DNA from: Topomyia yanbarensis | Taxonomy: Eukaryota; Arthropoda; Insecta; Diptera; Culicidae | DNA: 64,000 bases | Reading direction: 5' to 3' | Assembly (NCBI RefSeq): GCF_030247195.1 | Contig: NC_080671.1 | Span: 85,558,370 to 85,622,369 of the forward strand | Shown here: piece after piece, positions 24,750 to 37,978 of the stretch | Numbering within the stretch: the first letter of the stretch is position 1 | How the letters are laid out: every line of letters begins with the position of its first letter | Notes under the pieces: generated by a model | The model's database searches: none | Told to the model about the DNA's origin: nothing | The model's input: only the letters and a program-made list of their open reading frames with translations | Translations under genes and position numbers: made by a program

Positions 24750-25121
24750 CATTGAAATGTTGAGCATAAAATTCGCTATAAGTAGCAATAGACTAAAATT
24801 TATTTGATCAACGGTAATTTATTAAAATGGAACAATTGCCGCTCATCAATTGGAATTCATTGCAAATTTAGCCTGACCATTCCAAAACAAAAAAAAATCC
24901 ATAGAGTTATCAGAAGTTTTCCAAAGTGTAGCAACACATATGGTAAGCATAAAAGATCATGAAATGCAACAGAATGCAGTATGATTTTATTGCGAATGGT
25001 TCTTGCTGTTCCACCGTTACCCGCTCTTCCCTATAGTGCAGTATAAGAAGAAAAATTGCCTGAACTGTTTTACTTGCGAAATAACGGTTGAGTGTAGCTA
25101 AACAATGTATTAAGTGGAATA

Positions 25122-25316
25122 TTAAAAAACAATTGCAGTATTCTAGTTGAGGCACTGACTGGACGTTGCAAACTCAATTATCACATGACTACTATTCAGC
25201 GTGCTGAGTATTATTCGTGTGATCTTTGTGAATCCGATTACGGAACTTCATATCATTTGATGTGTAACTGCTCTGCAGTAATGCAATTGCGTATCCGGAT
25301 TTTTGGTTCTCCGTAA
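25122..25316 (+). mobile_element. LOA-like LINE fragment, C-terminal Cys-His region
   Basis: Reading plus from about 25122, about 64 codons stay open and match the C-terminal tail of the LOA-like element at 56434-58870. Recognisable parts are CKLNYHM, RAEYYSCDLCESDYG and YHLMCNC, a Cys-His cluster placed after the RNase H domain in this family, ending LRIRIFGSP. It is short and truncated at both ends. Its right end abuts the inverted dispersed repeat at 25318, making a chimeric junction. Confidence 0.75.
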
Positions 25317-25317
25317 C

Positions 25318-25612
25318 CTGTTTAACCAGTAACTCCAGAATCGAAAGTCCGATCAACTAAAAATTCAATAGCGTCTTATGGGAGTGTTACACCTTTCATT
25401 TGAAACTAAGTTTCTGTAAATTGGTTCAGCCATCTCTGAGCAAATTGAGTGAATGTATTTGACACACACATACATGCGTACACACAGACATTTTGCGATC
25501 TCGACGAACTGAATCAAATGGTATATGACACTTGGCACTCTGGACCTCGGTTGGAAAATCGATTTTTGTAGTGATTGCATAGCCTTTCTTTATATGAGAA
25601 AGGCAAAACATG
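25318..25612 (-). repeat. abundant mosquito-type dispersed repeat, copy 2 (partial)
   Basis: Read on the minus strand this starts TTGCCTTTCTCATATAAAG, has the same hairpin, TG/AC tract and AGAGATGGCTGAACCAAT word as 21282-21560, and stops at the LOA fragment. The frames on the minus strand here are conceptual translations of the repeat, not genes. Confidence 0.75.
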
Positions 25613-27472
25613 GAGCTTAGTTTCAATTAACACTGGGGATGTATAACGATCCACATGCAAATGAATAGTGGATGCGATTATAATTACCACTCTGATAAAT
25701 GGTGTGCATCTGCCTTTCCACATAAGAAACCGCACCTTTTTCGCTGCTTTCATATTTGACTAACCGGCGATAATTAAGGTATGGGCCCACTTCGACTTCG
25801 CTGTAAGTTTTACGACTCGAGTCGTGCTGACATCTAAGCAAATACATACCTACATACCACTCCAATTGGCTCCACAAACATTGCGAAAGTGCGATTTTTG
25901 CCGGGTTTCTTTCGTTCGTTCTGTTTCTCCAACGTGCGCGAGTGGCGATGAAAGTGGTGCTCGTTGCATGACGGAGACATGACGAAGGGTGTTCGAGTTC
26001 AAGAAACTTTGCATTTTCCACACATTGTGTGTGGGTGGACTGATCAGATAGTGGCATTGAACAATCTTGTGCCGTATTCTCGTAATGTTGAACAGCGGAT
26101 TTGGATCTTTTTTTAAGTTTATTGAGCAGAGTACCAAGAATAACATAAATTTGTTATTTTCACGACAACACGCTAAAACACCTAAATGCGATTTTTATGA
26201 AGCCTAAACCGCACAAAACTGCGGATTTCATTTTTATAAAGCAATAATCGTTCAACCATAATCGATTAGATACCCAATGAAGCTCAACAGCGTGGTACCG
26301 CAATAAATGTTCATCCCATGTGTTGTGGTTTTTTTGATCGTCGCCGATCGTTTTCGCACGGTTATGCGCGATAAAGCTCTGTTCGATTACACATTTAACC
26401 AGCCCATTTTGGGAGTTATTCTCCTAGCTTCTCCTTGCCCTTCTCCACCCATTCGTACTATCTTTGTCTGCGGGTTGTGTGTAGGCAGTCTTCAGATTAT
26501 GCTAACGCGATTTGTTTTTTCGGAACTATTATGATGCTTGAAATGATCGCAGGGGCGTCGAAACGTAATCTTGAACAAGCGGATCCTACAATGTAGCACA
26601 GTTTGTCTAAATCTGCTAAATTTTATGGCGTGCCTAGTTATTGAACAATAAACGCTCGTGCCGGGGCAAAAATTATTGTTCGACCATACAACATTTAACC
26701 ACTCTACTACCTATCCAACTTATTTTGCTTTCCTACTACCGACGACATTTTGACGAGCTTGAACTATGGAAGAGCTCTCGGTATCGTTCAAGTAGGTAGA
26801 TACTTGCCGTGATGGTAACCACGAAGGCCCTGACATAGATCGTCCAACAAAGTACACCTGGGGATGTAAGTTCCGGGGGATGTCAAATGAATCATGACGA
26901 AAAACAATAATTATAGCTACCTACCCTTAACATGTGGAAATTGACGAGCATGCAACGCTATTAACCAACGTGATTGTTGGAAACCAAGCAAATGGTAATT
27001 CATTTTTCCTCACCGGGGCCGGCAACTGATCACTTAACTACCGAAACAGAAAAACCTTTTCATCGTATACCTTAATCGGGTCGTTTGTTTTTCTAGATGT
27101 GACGGAAGGTGGATGGCGCATTTTACTGATTTCAACTAACTTTTTAGGCAAGATTTGTTATCAATTGGGACATTTTATTTAAGCAGTTCTATGAATCGTT
27201 CGTATAACTGAAATTATTGCAACTATTTTGGTTGGATTCTGCTGGAGCAATTTCATTCAACGACGAAACATTAACTTTTAATATATCGCGAAATATTTAT
27301 GAAAACTCATAAAGCCAGTCCATTTTGACTGTTCATAACTACTTTTTCTATGCTATTCTATGTCCATTTCATTTTGGCAATTATCTTAAGATAATCGGAA
27401 GGTAGATATTAAGTAGCCGGGAAAACTTTTATCTTAATTAAAACTGTTTTTTTTGTGTCTCCTCCCCCACAG
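25613..27472. other. unassigned DNA upstream of a candidate exon
   Basis: The longest incidental frame is 144 codons on the minus strand (25623-26057), without a recognisable domain. The remainder has no tandem or terminal repeats that I could establish. A polypyrimidine tract builds up from about 27440. Confidence 0.4.
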
Positions 27473-27506
27473 TATTATCAGGAATCATCCGCGACCGGAT
27501 AAAAAG
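27473..27506 (+). other. candidate 34-nt microexon
   Basis: The segment is preceded by a T/C tract ending CTCCTCCCCCACAG and followed by AAAAAG then GTACGT, a near-ideal acceptor and donor 34 nt apart. Two of the three frames are open across it (one reads IIRNHPRPDKK, another LSGIIRDRIK). Length is not a multiple of three. No flanking exon was identified, so it could be a chance pairing or a small or alternative exon of a plus-strand gene whose other exons lie outside the window. Confidence 0.3.
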
Positions 27507-27615
27507 GTACGTTCCCCATGTTGATCGGAGATTTGTGTCTTGCTAAGTTTGTCTTTTCATCATTTCCCTGATGGGAAGGATTGGGGGTAAGGTAAATAAC
27601 GCCACAGAGAACATA

Positions 27616-29160
27616 GACAACACGGAAGTGTTCTTCACCTTTAATAGAATAAAAGACACTTCTCGATGAGCGGATATATCAACACCTCCGAGGGATATTG
27701 AGATTACAAAAAGAAGATACCCCCGAAGAGATATTGTCAATGAAATACGACTTAAGCAACTCATTACCACACTGGGTTAGGGACAATAGCTTATCCTCGA
27801 GTTTCAGCTCTCTGTACATAGGTTCATTCTTCATATTCCGTAATCGGATTCACAAAGATCATACGAATAATATTCAGCAAACTGAATAATAGCCATGTAA
27901 TAATTGAGTTTGCAATATTCAGTCACTGCCCTGACTAGAATGCCGCAATTCTGCTTAGAAAAATGCTGCAATTTTTTTACATTTTCGGACTCACATCCCG
28001 CAGAAATTTTTTTGTTTGAACGCAAGTTTGCAAGCCACGCCAACGGTTGACATGTTCGGATGCAGCCAAAGAGCAAATCTTATGCTTTATCAAACTTATC
28101 AACAGTGGTATAACTGCTTTTGGACCAACGAAGTCAGTCGCAGCGCCAGCTCTAGCCAATTCATCCGCCTATTTATTTCCAGTATTACCGGAATGACCGG
28201 GTACCCATAGAAGGTAGATAGCATTTGAAATGTTAAGTTCTTCGATTTCAGTTCGACATGCGATTACTAATTTCGATCTCGAATCTACCGAACTGTGCTT
28301 TCAGAACAGCCTGACTGTCAGAGTAAAAATAGATTATTTTACCGCAAATTCTCTGTTTAAGTACTGATTGTACGCCACATTGAATCGTGAAGATTTCTGC
28401 TTGGAATACGGTACAGTATCTACCAAGCGAATGAGTTTGGTTTAATATAATTTCACAACAACAGACACCAGCATCGGCTCGGCCTTTCAACAAAGAACCG
28501 TCAGTGTGACCAACTACGTATTCTTCAAGTTGTCGCTTTCTTGGCGGGGAGAAATTCTCACATGAAAGGTTTTGCAGGGGAAAACTACTTGTGAGGGAAA
28601 GGTCACTGGGAGCAAGCATATATTCATCCCAAGTAATTATTTGGGCCACAGTCTTGTGTGGCTAGTTGCATGATCTATTGGGTCACTGTCCCAGAGCCCA
28701 GTAACCTTTTAGACGGTATACACACGAAAGTGCTTCTTTTTTCAGAAACACATACAGTAGTTTTATGTTCAAGAGGCCTCTAGAGCAGCTGAAGGTGTTG
28801 TCGAGAACGCACCAGTAATCGCCATCAAAAGCATCCTTTGAACATGGTTTAACTCTGATTGGATTGTCATAACTTCTCCCTTCTGCTAACAACTGTTGTG
28901 TAGATCCACTGCATGTGCTTGGGTTTAAATCACCGAAATCCCGTCTACATTGGCCGAAAGCCATGCAAGCTTAGCTTGCTTCATTCTGAAATCTGAAATT
29001 AATGACAGCACACCACCTTGAGGACATTCACAGACATTCAGTTTTCTTATCTCTCCTTATCTTAACGATGAGCACAGATGTCGGTTGCTAAGCATTGCGT
29101 GTATTCAGTTTGTGATATATGATTGCTGCCAATATGGATTCGAAAGACACGCTGTCAATG
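27616..29160 (-). mobile_element. LOA-like LINE remnant: partial RT, RNase H, Cys-His tail
   Basis: On the minus strand the order is a short RT piece (about 29005-29160), an internal deletion that removes the RT catalytic box, an RT-connection segment (about 28690-28970), and an RNase H domain. The RNase H acidic residues sit in HTDGSLL, QAEIF and YSDSQA (28248-28560). The continuation (ARAGAATDFVGP) is in a shifted frame near 28159, then comes the Cys-His tail (CDLCESDYG) near 27840. It is broken by several frameshifts and stops, so dead. The last ~130 bp of 3' sequence (from about 27616) align with 56291-56420. Confidence 0.82.
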
Positions 29161-31400
29161 AAGAGACCATTAGGATTTCATTTTGTAGTTAATATCATTG
29201 ATTATTGTTATCAAGAAAGTGTGAACATTATCTTCGTTATCTTCTTTTACAACTGATAATCAAGAAAAATTCAAATAATATTAGACGGCTTCAGTTTATG
29301 CCAAATTAAGACGAATCGTGGTTCTGATTGGCAAAGCTAAAATATTGTGCAACATGCGGCCAAACTATGCCCCCGTTCACCTCTGATACAGAACTCCTAT
29401 CCTTTATGCCGTTCTTGCTTGGATCCAGAGCTGGGTTCAACCGCTGTCAGTTCATACATGTTGACAGCAGTTGGGATTGGAATCTGACTCAGTTTCCTTT
29501 CGGGGCCGAGCTGCATTGGTGAAGGTTTGTGGGTCGTATGCTGACAGGGAAGGGGAACAATCGACACGCACGTGAAACTGTTAGTGTGTCCGTCATACAA
29601 AGTAAAGCTTTTTGTACAGGTAATCCTCATTTTGGGCCCGCTCACATTTTTTTTTCATATTCTCAATCGAGTTCTTCGTTGCAGCTTCCGTTTGTTAACC
29701 CCATCCCCCGATTATTTTTTTATATTCTATTTCATTCCTTCCCTTTTCTAACTCCTTCTGAAAAAATATCGATTGAGTATGTTTTAAGACCTTTTCTCGC
29801 TATTTAACGTGAAATTCAAGCTCATTAGAAAATTATTATTGAAGTGTGAATGGGAAACAACACTCCCCATAACCGTCTGTCCGGAGTTCAAGTTGCTCGT
29901 TTGAAATTCTCGGAAATTGATCACGAGCGATTTTCGTACATATTGCTAAGATCATATTGTCTACCAAAGCATACCTCCTGACTTTTTCCTTTTCATACTA
30001 ACACAATTCCTTACCCGTGATGCTCGTGGAGATGCAAAGATAGACTCACTCTCTATCACGAGCGAGTGCCGAATTAACAATTCCTTCCTTCCCCGGTAGA
30101 ACAGCACCAGTCGTGGCCGGTCATGATTGACCATTTATAAAAATTGTGTCAGTGAAAAGTGTACAGTGAGAATGATTTGCCCCTCCCAAGCATTTTTTTG
30201 GTTCATTATGTACTTGCACTTATTCGGTTAATCACGAAATGCAGCTACGGGCAGTTTACTTAAGCTAAGCCAAGCTAATTAAAACGAATCATGGTTCAGT
30301 CGACCCATGAAAATAAAATTTGATTTTGGCAGACATTTGTGTTTACTGGAGAAGGCAGAGGAGAGAGACAAGATTTCAAAATTTGTAGAGGAATTTTGAT
30401 AACACTCCCTCTCTTATTATAACCTAGGACATATTAACTTACCGTCTCCCCAACCACATTTATTTCATGTGGGATTTTCAGCTTGGTAGCACAATACACA
30501 CACAACGTAGATCAATGCATTTCACCAAGCAGGCCTGTTCGGTGGTAAACTGGTACAACGGGCTGCAGCAACAACACTTAACTGTCTATTTGTCAGCTTG
30601 CTTCATTTCACTGAAATAAAATGCACCACTCGCATTGTTTGTGTATGTACCTGCTTGTCTTGCTTGTAGGGGAGAAAAGAAACACAAACAAGAGCTACAT
30701 GCATGCAGAAAGACTTTATTGTTCAAAACCACCACCTGGAAGCTGCTGCAGAGTACTCGTACAGCAACGCCATGCGACTGGATCTCTTTTCAGCAGCGGT
30801 GTCGAAATGGTAGCAGTCGTGTTATGCAACATTATTCAAAAATGTCAACTAATTCATGTAAGAAAGGGTTTCGTGTAGGACTTTTGAGTTGGAGGAAAAG
30901 GTTGGCAGTTCTCTGGGAGTTCAGTTGAATAATCGAACTCATTTTTCTCGACTTCTTTCACTCAATTACCTTTCATCGAGAAGGGGGCTCGTCGCTGAAA
31001 AAAATAATTCTGTTACCTGTGTTATTATTATTCACCCAAACAAGCTCGGTACACTATATGTAGTTACAACAACGTGTCTGCCCCTACTAGACAATATAAA
31101 CTAATATTAAATGTACAAGTGTTTTGATGTGTATAGACTACTTGTTCAAATCGCCGATACGGTCGATCAAAGCGGCATGCCGGCCGCCATGGATGTCAGC
31201 CCACTGTCGAAATAGCAGCATAATGGTTATATGGTTACTATTTAACTATAGGTGTTTTTGCAGACAACATAGACTGAATTCTATGTTTGAACTTGTCTGC
31301 ATTCTTGGTGATCGTATTCAATATAATTACATCATTCCCAATAGCTAAAAAAGATGGGTGGATAATGTCAGAGACATAATCGTAATGAAGTAGAATACAC
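29161..31400. other. unassigned DNA
   Basis: Short incidental frames on both strands (largest 97 codons at 30635-30928), none recognisable. 29640-29790 is T/C-rich. No transposon ends found. Confidence 0.45.
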
Positions 31401-31424
31401 TTCCTTTTTAACCGTTGTGTGTCC

Positions 31425-32200
31425 GACGCGGTACCCGGGTACCTTTTTAAGTTTCAATTAATTAAATTTCTATGTTTTATCTATACCTGGAAATTGAAAC
31501 TTTGTGACATCTTAGAACTTCACTAAGTCAAGCTTTTGGGTTAATAATATTGTTGATATAGTAAGGGTGGGAGTGAGGAGGGGCTCCTGAATTTTTTTAC
31601 TACGTAACAGGCCGACGTGGGTACCCGGGTACCCACAAAACTAAAATTCCCGTAACTAAGGTAATGTCCAATCGATTTCGATATATTTGGCCGTTTTGGA
31701 TTCAGGAACTTATCCACTTTTGGACTTGGTAAAAATAAATCGGGTTAATTCATTCGGTTCTCGGGAATCCGGGTTTCCGGAAGCAGGTTCCAGTGCTGGG
31801 GTACTATTTGCGAACTTCAATGGAATACTAGCAATATGGGTATCAAAATTCTTGGAATTGCATCAGTAGGCAGTATCTCGTGGTTTTGGAACCATTTGGT
31901 GATTTGACCCCGGAACGGACATTCTTGAGTAGGTTCCCGTAGGGCCGTGAGTGGCCATTCCATTCCAATTCCATTTTTCAAATTGCCATAGGGTCCCATA
32001 ACAATAAAAAACAGACTTCCGAGACAATTTGAAGAGTTGTGATACTCATATTGCTAGTACATTATTAAAATTTACAAATCATATCCTGGTACTGGAACAT
32101 TACTCCGGAAAATCTGGATTACCAAAAACCAGATCCATTATTCCGGTTCTATTGTACAGAATCAAAAAGTGGACGAGTTCCTGAATCCAAAATATCTAAA
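31425..32200. repeat. degraded element with GGGTACCCGGGTACC words and inverted ends
   Basis: GGTACCCGGGTACC occurs at about 31432 and 31621. Around 31691-31722 TTTTGGATTCAGGAACT and CCACTTTT are mirrored at about 32164-32200 (AAAAGTGGAC and AGTTCCTGAATCCAAAA). In between lie repeated GGTTCC, CCGGAA and GGAATCC words. It is probably a non-autonomous element with a diverged family; boundaries are uncertain. Confidence 0.45.
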
Positions 32201-33605
32201 AGTGTCCATTAAATTGTCATCCAAACCTCCAAATCGAAAAGCCGTTTTTTTTAATTTTTTTTTTGCTTCAAAAAATCTCGCTGTTAGTGTTCTGAAATAA
32301 GCAAGTACCGAAAAATATTTTCTATATGACTATTCATAATTTAGTAGTACTATTGTTTACAACATAAAATGGACACAAAGTTTTTTGTTTAAATTTGTTC
32401 GCAAATATCAGAAATTTGGTGGTAAAATACCCCAATTTATTTGTATTTTTATGATAAAATTAAAATGATTTCTCTAAAATAAAAGACAAGTATCTATGGT
32501 TCATGCACACTTTCTTGACTCTTTTGAATTTCTGCGGTTTTAAAGACTGTCTATTCGTAATCTCGTTGAGAAATCATAGAAAAATAATGGGCAGTGAAAA
32601 TGAAAATTTCAATTTTTATAGCATCGCTGCTGCTGACGGACGAATTATATACCATTTTTTACCTTTCGCTTACTGTGCACAAAAGAAGCCTAACTTTATA
32701 TGTCAAAACTCTTGTGAAGTAACGAAGCAACTCAGATAATTGACTTGGACGCAATAAGAGAAAGTCTAAATCAATTGCATATAATTTGACAACTAACAGC
32801 AGTCAGTGGTACTAGAAAAAAAAAAGAGATATTTTTGTCAATCGTTAGAGCATCATCGGTTTCTGCTTAATAATTTTCCACAAGCTTCAGATCGTTTTAC
32901 GGTCTTCGAGACTTTGTTTCATTATAAAATTTTCTTAGAAAATCACACATAAATTTATTTTTAGGAGATAAGGGGTGACTCCAAGAGGAACTATTTTGTA
33001 GAAGTCAATTTCCCCGTACGAAATCACATGTAACCGTTTGCGCAAAAATATAGTTTTACCAATCGAGCTTAGAATTTGCACAGCTTTGCCCAAAAAGTTT
33101 CTCGGAGCGGGTATCCAAACCCTGTATGCACACGAATGATTGTACCTTCCGGACGATAGAGCCATGATGTTACTCGTTTAATATTCGAGCGACAAATGAC
33201 TAAAACGGACACCTGGCACCTTTATTTGCATTTTATTGAGTCACTTAGATGCGAGTGTGTGCATATTGCATCGTTGCCAAAAATTCATAGCGTCTACTGC
33301 GTATTGTACCGTCTGGATAATGCAGTCAACATGTTGCTCGTTTGGCAAGTGAGCATCAACTGATACCAAACTAACACGCGTGACCTGTATACTTACGCGT
33401 ATGTGATGAAAAGCTTAGATGCTCCTTTTTGACGGCTCTGCCTGAAATAGGCTTGCAAATTTCGTATTTTCTCTGTCTTTTCCGAAGGATTTTTTAAAAA
33501 TCCGCTTTAGCTTTATTTATATATTTCGTTCAGCCATTCAGTCATTTAAAACCTGGGAAAAGTTTCCTAGCAGAAATTTTTGAAAGGGGGCCCCAGTATT
33601 GCAAC
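32201..33605. other. unassigned AT-rich DNA
   Basis: No recognisable coding frame or element boundary. Confidence 0.45.
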
Positions 33606-33613
33606 GTTAGAAC

Positions 33614-34098
33614 CAGGCATTGTAGGCATCTCACTCACTCACGCGAGAAGAAGGTTATCGAATGTCCAACTTTTCCGAGATAAGATGAGTCGTGAAATTC
33701 TCCGTCCCCACAAATAGCGCGAGAATAATTTTTCCTGTAAAATTTATTTTATTTTTTCCTTCTCACCGGAGAAGGTTACGATATTTTAATTTCATGGAAA
33801 TCAAAAAAATGTCAAAATATACACTTCATTTTCAAGAAAAGCGACAAAGAAGTATGATAGACTTGTTTTTGCGTGTTTGGAATAGCGGCAGAGAGGCAGC
33901 GAGCGCAAAAATGATACCGTGATAAACTCATTCGCTCATTCTCCGGTAGTTTTATTTAACCGGAGATATAACGCGCTGTATTTAGCCGGAGAAGCTGAGT
34001 GAGTACCAATAACTTATCGTGTGAATGTGAGTTTTCACTGTCGAAGTAGCAAATTATCCGGACGCATTTACTCATATGAGTGATAAATGCAATGCCTG
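33614..34098. mobile_element. 485-bp hAT-like MITE
   Basis: Short inverted ends CAGGCATTG and CAATGCCTG are flanked by an imperfect 8-bp duplication (GTTAGAAC at 33606-33613, GTTGGAAG at 34099-34106, six of eight identical). Subterminal CTCACTCACTCACG and ATGAGTGA words are repeated. The internal CTCCGG and CCGGAG words recur four times. No transposase; small frames inside are incidental. Confidence 0.65.
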
Positions 34099-34299
34099 GT
34101 TGGAAGTATTCTACTTCAAATTTGTGATTTCTAAAAACTAGTTCGCGCAAAAGTATACATAGCATTTCATTCCAATGTTGTGGTTGTTCCCTGGACACAT
34201 TTAGTTTTTGTAATAGATTCTTGTTCATAATTTAGGGATACACTGATTTGTATAAAGTGTATCCACTATAAGAACCGACAGTTGAACGATGTTCATGAA

Positions 34300-34700
34300 T
34301 TCAGGAGCTTTGTCGCGATTTTCGTAGTTTCTCATCACGTTACCGTGATATTTTATTCATGAGTTTACTATCGGATTGTTCTGGCAGAGTAGCGCGGCTT
34401 ATGTTCATATTATCAGGCCCTTAGTCACGATTTTCGTAATTTATATTCACGTAATATATCACGTATTTTGTTCACAAATTTCGTATAGTGTTTTTTTCTG
34501 GCAGAGGAATGTGATTTATGTTTTTGTTTTCAGAACCTTAGTCACGACTTTCGTTATTTTTCTTAGTCACAATTTTAGTCACGAATAGTATTATTTATGT
34601 TCATGATTTCATGATATCAGTCACGATTTTCGTAATTTATAGGCACGTGATATTTTATTCTTGAGCTCCCTTTCGAATTTGACACATCGAGTAATGTGAC
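34300..34700 (+). repeat. degenerate tandem repeat, CACGATTTTCGTAATTTA
   Basis: CACGATTTTCGTAATTTA and relatives occur near 34317, 34426, 34544 and 34622, each followed by a CACGTGATATTTTATTCATGAG-type stretch, so the period is roughly 80-120 bp. It merges into the next tandem repeat at 35060. Confidence 0.6.
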
Positions 34701-35059
34701 TCACGTTCATGACATCAGTAGTTTAATTATGATATTCACCTTATCGTGACATGCTACCTTTTAATTATCATCGGATTTTTTACTCGGAGTATCGTGACAA
34801 TATGAACTGGATTATAGAATTGTGACTGATTCGCGGTATTCTGTTTTGTGAACTATATCACGAGCACGATTTGTGACTCTATAATGTATTGTTGGTGCTG
34901 AGCGCAATTTTCGGTTTCTGTACAGACATCTCATTGAACCTTATCAAAAGAATATCGATGTTCGAGGTCCAAACAGTTTTCTAATATCTTCTGCTCGCAC
35001 GTATCACTTGTCGCTAGTAGCAGGACACAACTATATATTTCATGTAGGAAACCCAAATT

Positions 35060-35640
35060 TTGTGAAACAGTTCACGTGAAAATTTCATGACTATGTGTAG
35101 AGTTACATGAAATTGCATATGATTAGAGATATCTAGCACAAGCACTCAAGATAGATCGTTAATCATGTACTAGGAATTATTAACCAGTTCACGAATACAT
35201 GGACAATATTTTTTGATTTTGTGAACTATTTCACGGGCAAGCATGATCATGCTTGACTATTTTACTAGGAATCCTAAAACTGTTCACCATTCCATGAATA
35301 ATATTTTGATAACTTTGTGAACTATTTCAAAAAGGAACGAATGGTGAGTTGTGACTAAAATACTTTGAATCATGAACCAGCTCATGAATACAAGAAAAAT
35401 ATCTTCCGATTTTGTGAACTATTTCATGAGCAGGAATAGTCAGTCGTGAATATTATACTAGGAATCGTGAACTAGTTCGCGTAGATTGGGAAGGATTCAT
35501 AAAAATAATATTCCGAGTTTCGTGAAATAGTTCAAGAGAAAATTGGTTGCGATTTTGTGAACTAATTCACAACCAGTAAAACCAGATCATACCCAAGATG
35601 AAATAAATCATGAATCGTATAGTCGGATTCTGAATAATGT
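35060..35640 (+). repeat. ~97-bp degenerate tandem repeat, TTTTGTGAACTATTTCA
   Basis: GTGAACTATTTCA recurs at 35221, 35317 and 35414, a spacing of 96-97 bp, with diverged copies near 35062 and 35522. Each unit also has ACTAGGAATC and a CATGAATA word. Vocabulary (TCACGA, TTCATGA) is shared with the array at 34300-34700, so the two may belong to one larger element. Confidence 0.65.
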
Positions 35641-36618
35641 TCTTAAATCTATGAATAAAATCACAAAGCAACCTACGGTTTCATGAAGTTGGAAACTGGT
35701 TCTGGTACAGAAAATCGATTTGGTACTGACATAACGGAAACCGTGACTGAAGTTCACAAAGCTTCTATAAATATTTCCACTAATAATAGCGTTATGGACG
35801 CGTAAAATTGAACAGAATAATAAAACACATGATTTCTGTTCATGGTCCTGTTTACGTAACGTAAAAACAAGCTAGTTCCAAACTTCATGGCACTTTATTC
35901 ACGATTTGGGGAAGATTTTTTTTCCGTGTAGCCATTGGGCGAAGGAGCCATTTAACTGAAAGTGTCGTTTGGAAATTTTTAGCCTAAATGGCAATTTGGC
36001 CGACAGGGTCATTTGGTTCATGGGGTCGTTTGGCCGAAAGAGCTATTTCGGTGAAAGTTATTTTTGGCCGAATGGGTCATTTCGGACAAATTTCGAGCTA
36101 AATCGTATTCAGAGTTGGCAGTGCCCTCTCAAATTTTAAGGACACTTTCTGTACATGAAGACTTTGTCACAAAAAGCCACTTTGCATACTTTGTTTTTCC
36201 AAAAATGATCTAGACTTTCTTTTGAAAAGGGTCAAACTTTTTTTCCCATTTTTTTCAAGTGGCTATAGTCTAAAAATGACAAATCCTACAAAAATATGTT
36301 GTAGGAGTTCACTAAATTAGTCAAATTTTAGAATAAAAATATTGAAAAAATTCTTCATCGACTCCTACACCTGAAAAAAAAATCAATTTTAGAAATTTAA
36401 AGTCTACAAAAAAACCATGTATGATTTGGATGAAATGTTGTTCCAAGATAGGTAATTATGTTCCCTACCTACCGTCAAAAATTCAAGTTGGGCACTTTCA
36501 AGGAAAAATATTATTTAAAAAAAAAGAAACGTTTCCTTGTCCAAACTGATGAGAGTCATAATCATGTCAAAATCCAATAAAACTTTGTGAGAAGATATTG
36601 TCTAATTCAGCAGCTAAG

Positions 36619-36885
36619 TATATTTCTTGAGCGTTTTTTCAAAACGTCATATCTGCAATGAGTTACTCTCTTTGTTTACTTTCTCTTCTGTTAATAATTC
36701 GGTCACTTTAACATTTATCCCTCAGCTCTTTGCATAATATGCTAGCTAAAACCACCGTCTTTCGATATGTACTGTAAAATAAGTGAAAAGTGTTATAGTG
36801 ACGCCGTAAAAATCGAAAGAGAAAGTATAAACAGAGAGTAACTCATTGCAGATATGACGTTTTGAAAAAACGCTCAAGATTTATA
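36619..36885. mobile_element. 267-bp inverted-repeat MITE
   Basis: GCGTTTTTTCAAAACG, CATATCTGCAATGAG and TTACTCTC on the left are mirrored exactly on the right, giving more than 50 bp of near-perfect inverted repeat. Weaker pairing continues towards a ~35-bp loop near 36740-36775. The outermost bases are TATAWWTCTTGAGCG, and TA is the likely target. Non-coding. Confidence 0.75.
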
Positions 36886-37978
36886 TTAATTAGGAATCCC
36901 ATTGAAAAGAGTTTATGTCATTAAACAAATATTCCATTATTACTTCTTTATTTTCTTGATTAGTTCTGAGCAAGGATCAGGGAAAGAAATAACCAACAAG
37001 TGGCTTTTTGTGACAATGTTCTCATGTACAGAAAGTACAGAGAGTGCTGCTAACATTTGTTCGAGTTGGCGCGAAATTCGTCTTTGTGGAAAGGGCTTTT
37101 TGGCCGAAAGGGCAATCTTAGCCAAAGTTGTTTATTTTCCTTATTTCAATCGAAAGGGCCATTTTAGTAAAAGAAAATAATTACGAAAGCGCCTTTGGCA
37201 GAAAATGTAATTTAGTCAGATGAACTATTTGGACAAATGAACCAGTTTGTTGAGACGGCTGATAGGGTCAATTTAGCTGAAAGGGAAGTTTGGCAAGCAA
37301 GGCAATTTTAGCCGATAAGGCCATTTCATCGAAAAAGACACTGCGTCGATAAACTCATTTGACAGAAAAGGGTAATTTGACCGAAACGGCCGTAGGACCA
37401 TTTGGCTGGAAGAACCATTTTAGCTGAAAGGTTCATTTCGCCGAATAAGCCATTTGTCTCAAGGTGAAATTTGTCCAAAAGAGCAGTTTTAGCCCAAAGA
37501 ACATCTAAGCCAAAAAAGTAATTTTAATCGGAGGAAACATTTTAGCTGAAAGGTTCATTTCGCCGAATAAGTCATTTATCTCAAGGTGAAATTTGTCCAA
37601 AAGAGCAGTTTTAGCTCAAAGAACATCTAAGCCAAAAGGGTACTTTTTAACCGAAACAGCCATTTGGCTGACAGAGCCCTTCGACTGAAGGGTCAATTTG
37701 TCCGAAAGAACAATTTTAGTCGACAGGAAACTCTCAATTGGTAAGGTCATTTGGGCGAAAGAGCCATACGTCTGAAAAGGTCGTTTGGTCGAAAGGGTTT
37801 ATTTTTATTATTTTAATCGAAAGAATAGTAGAAAAGGTAATTACGAAAGGGCTATTTGGCCTAATTAACCGTTTGTCCGAAACGACCTTTTGTTCGATAT
37901 GAAATTTGGCTAGCAGGGTTATTTTAGTTGATAAGGCCATTTCACCGAAAGAGCTATGAGTCGATAAGTTCCTTTCGT

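Noticed and set aside
25623..26057. 144-codon minus frame as a possible gene
   Set aside because: No recognisable domain and no flanking splice logic; its 3' end runs towards the dispersed repeat.
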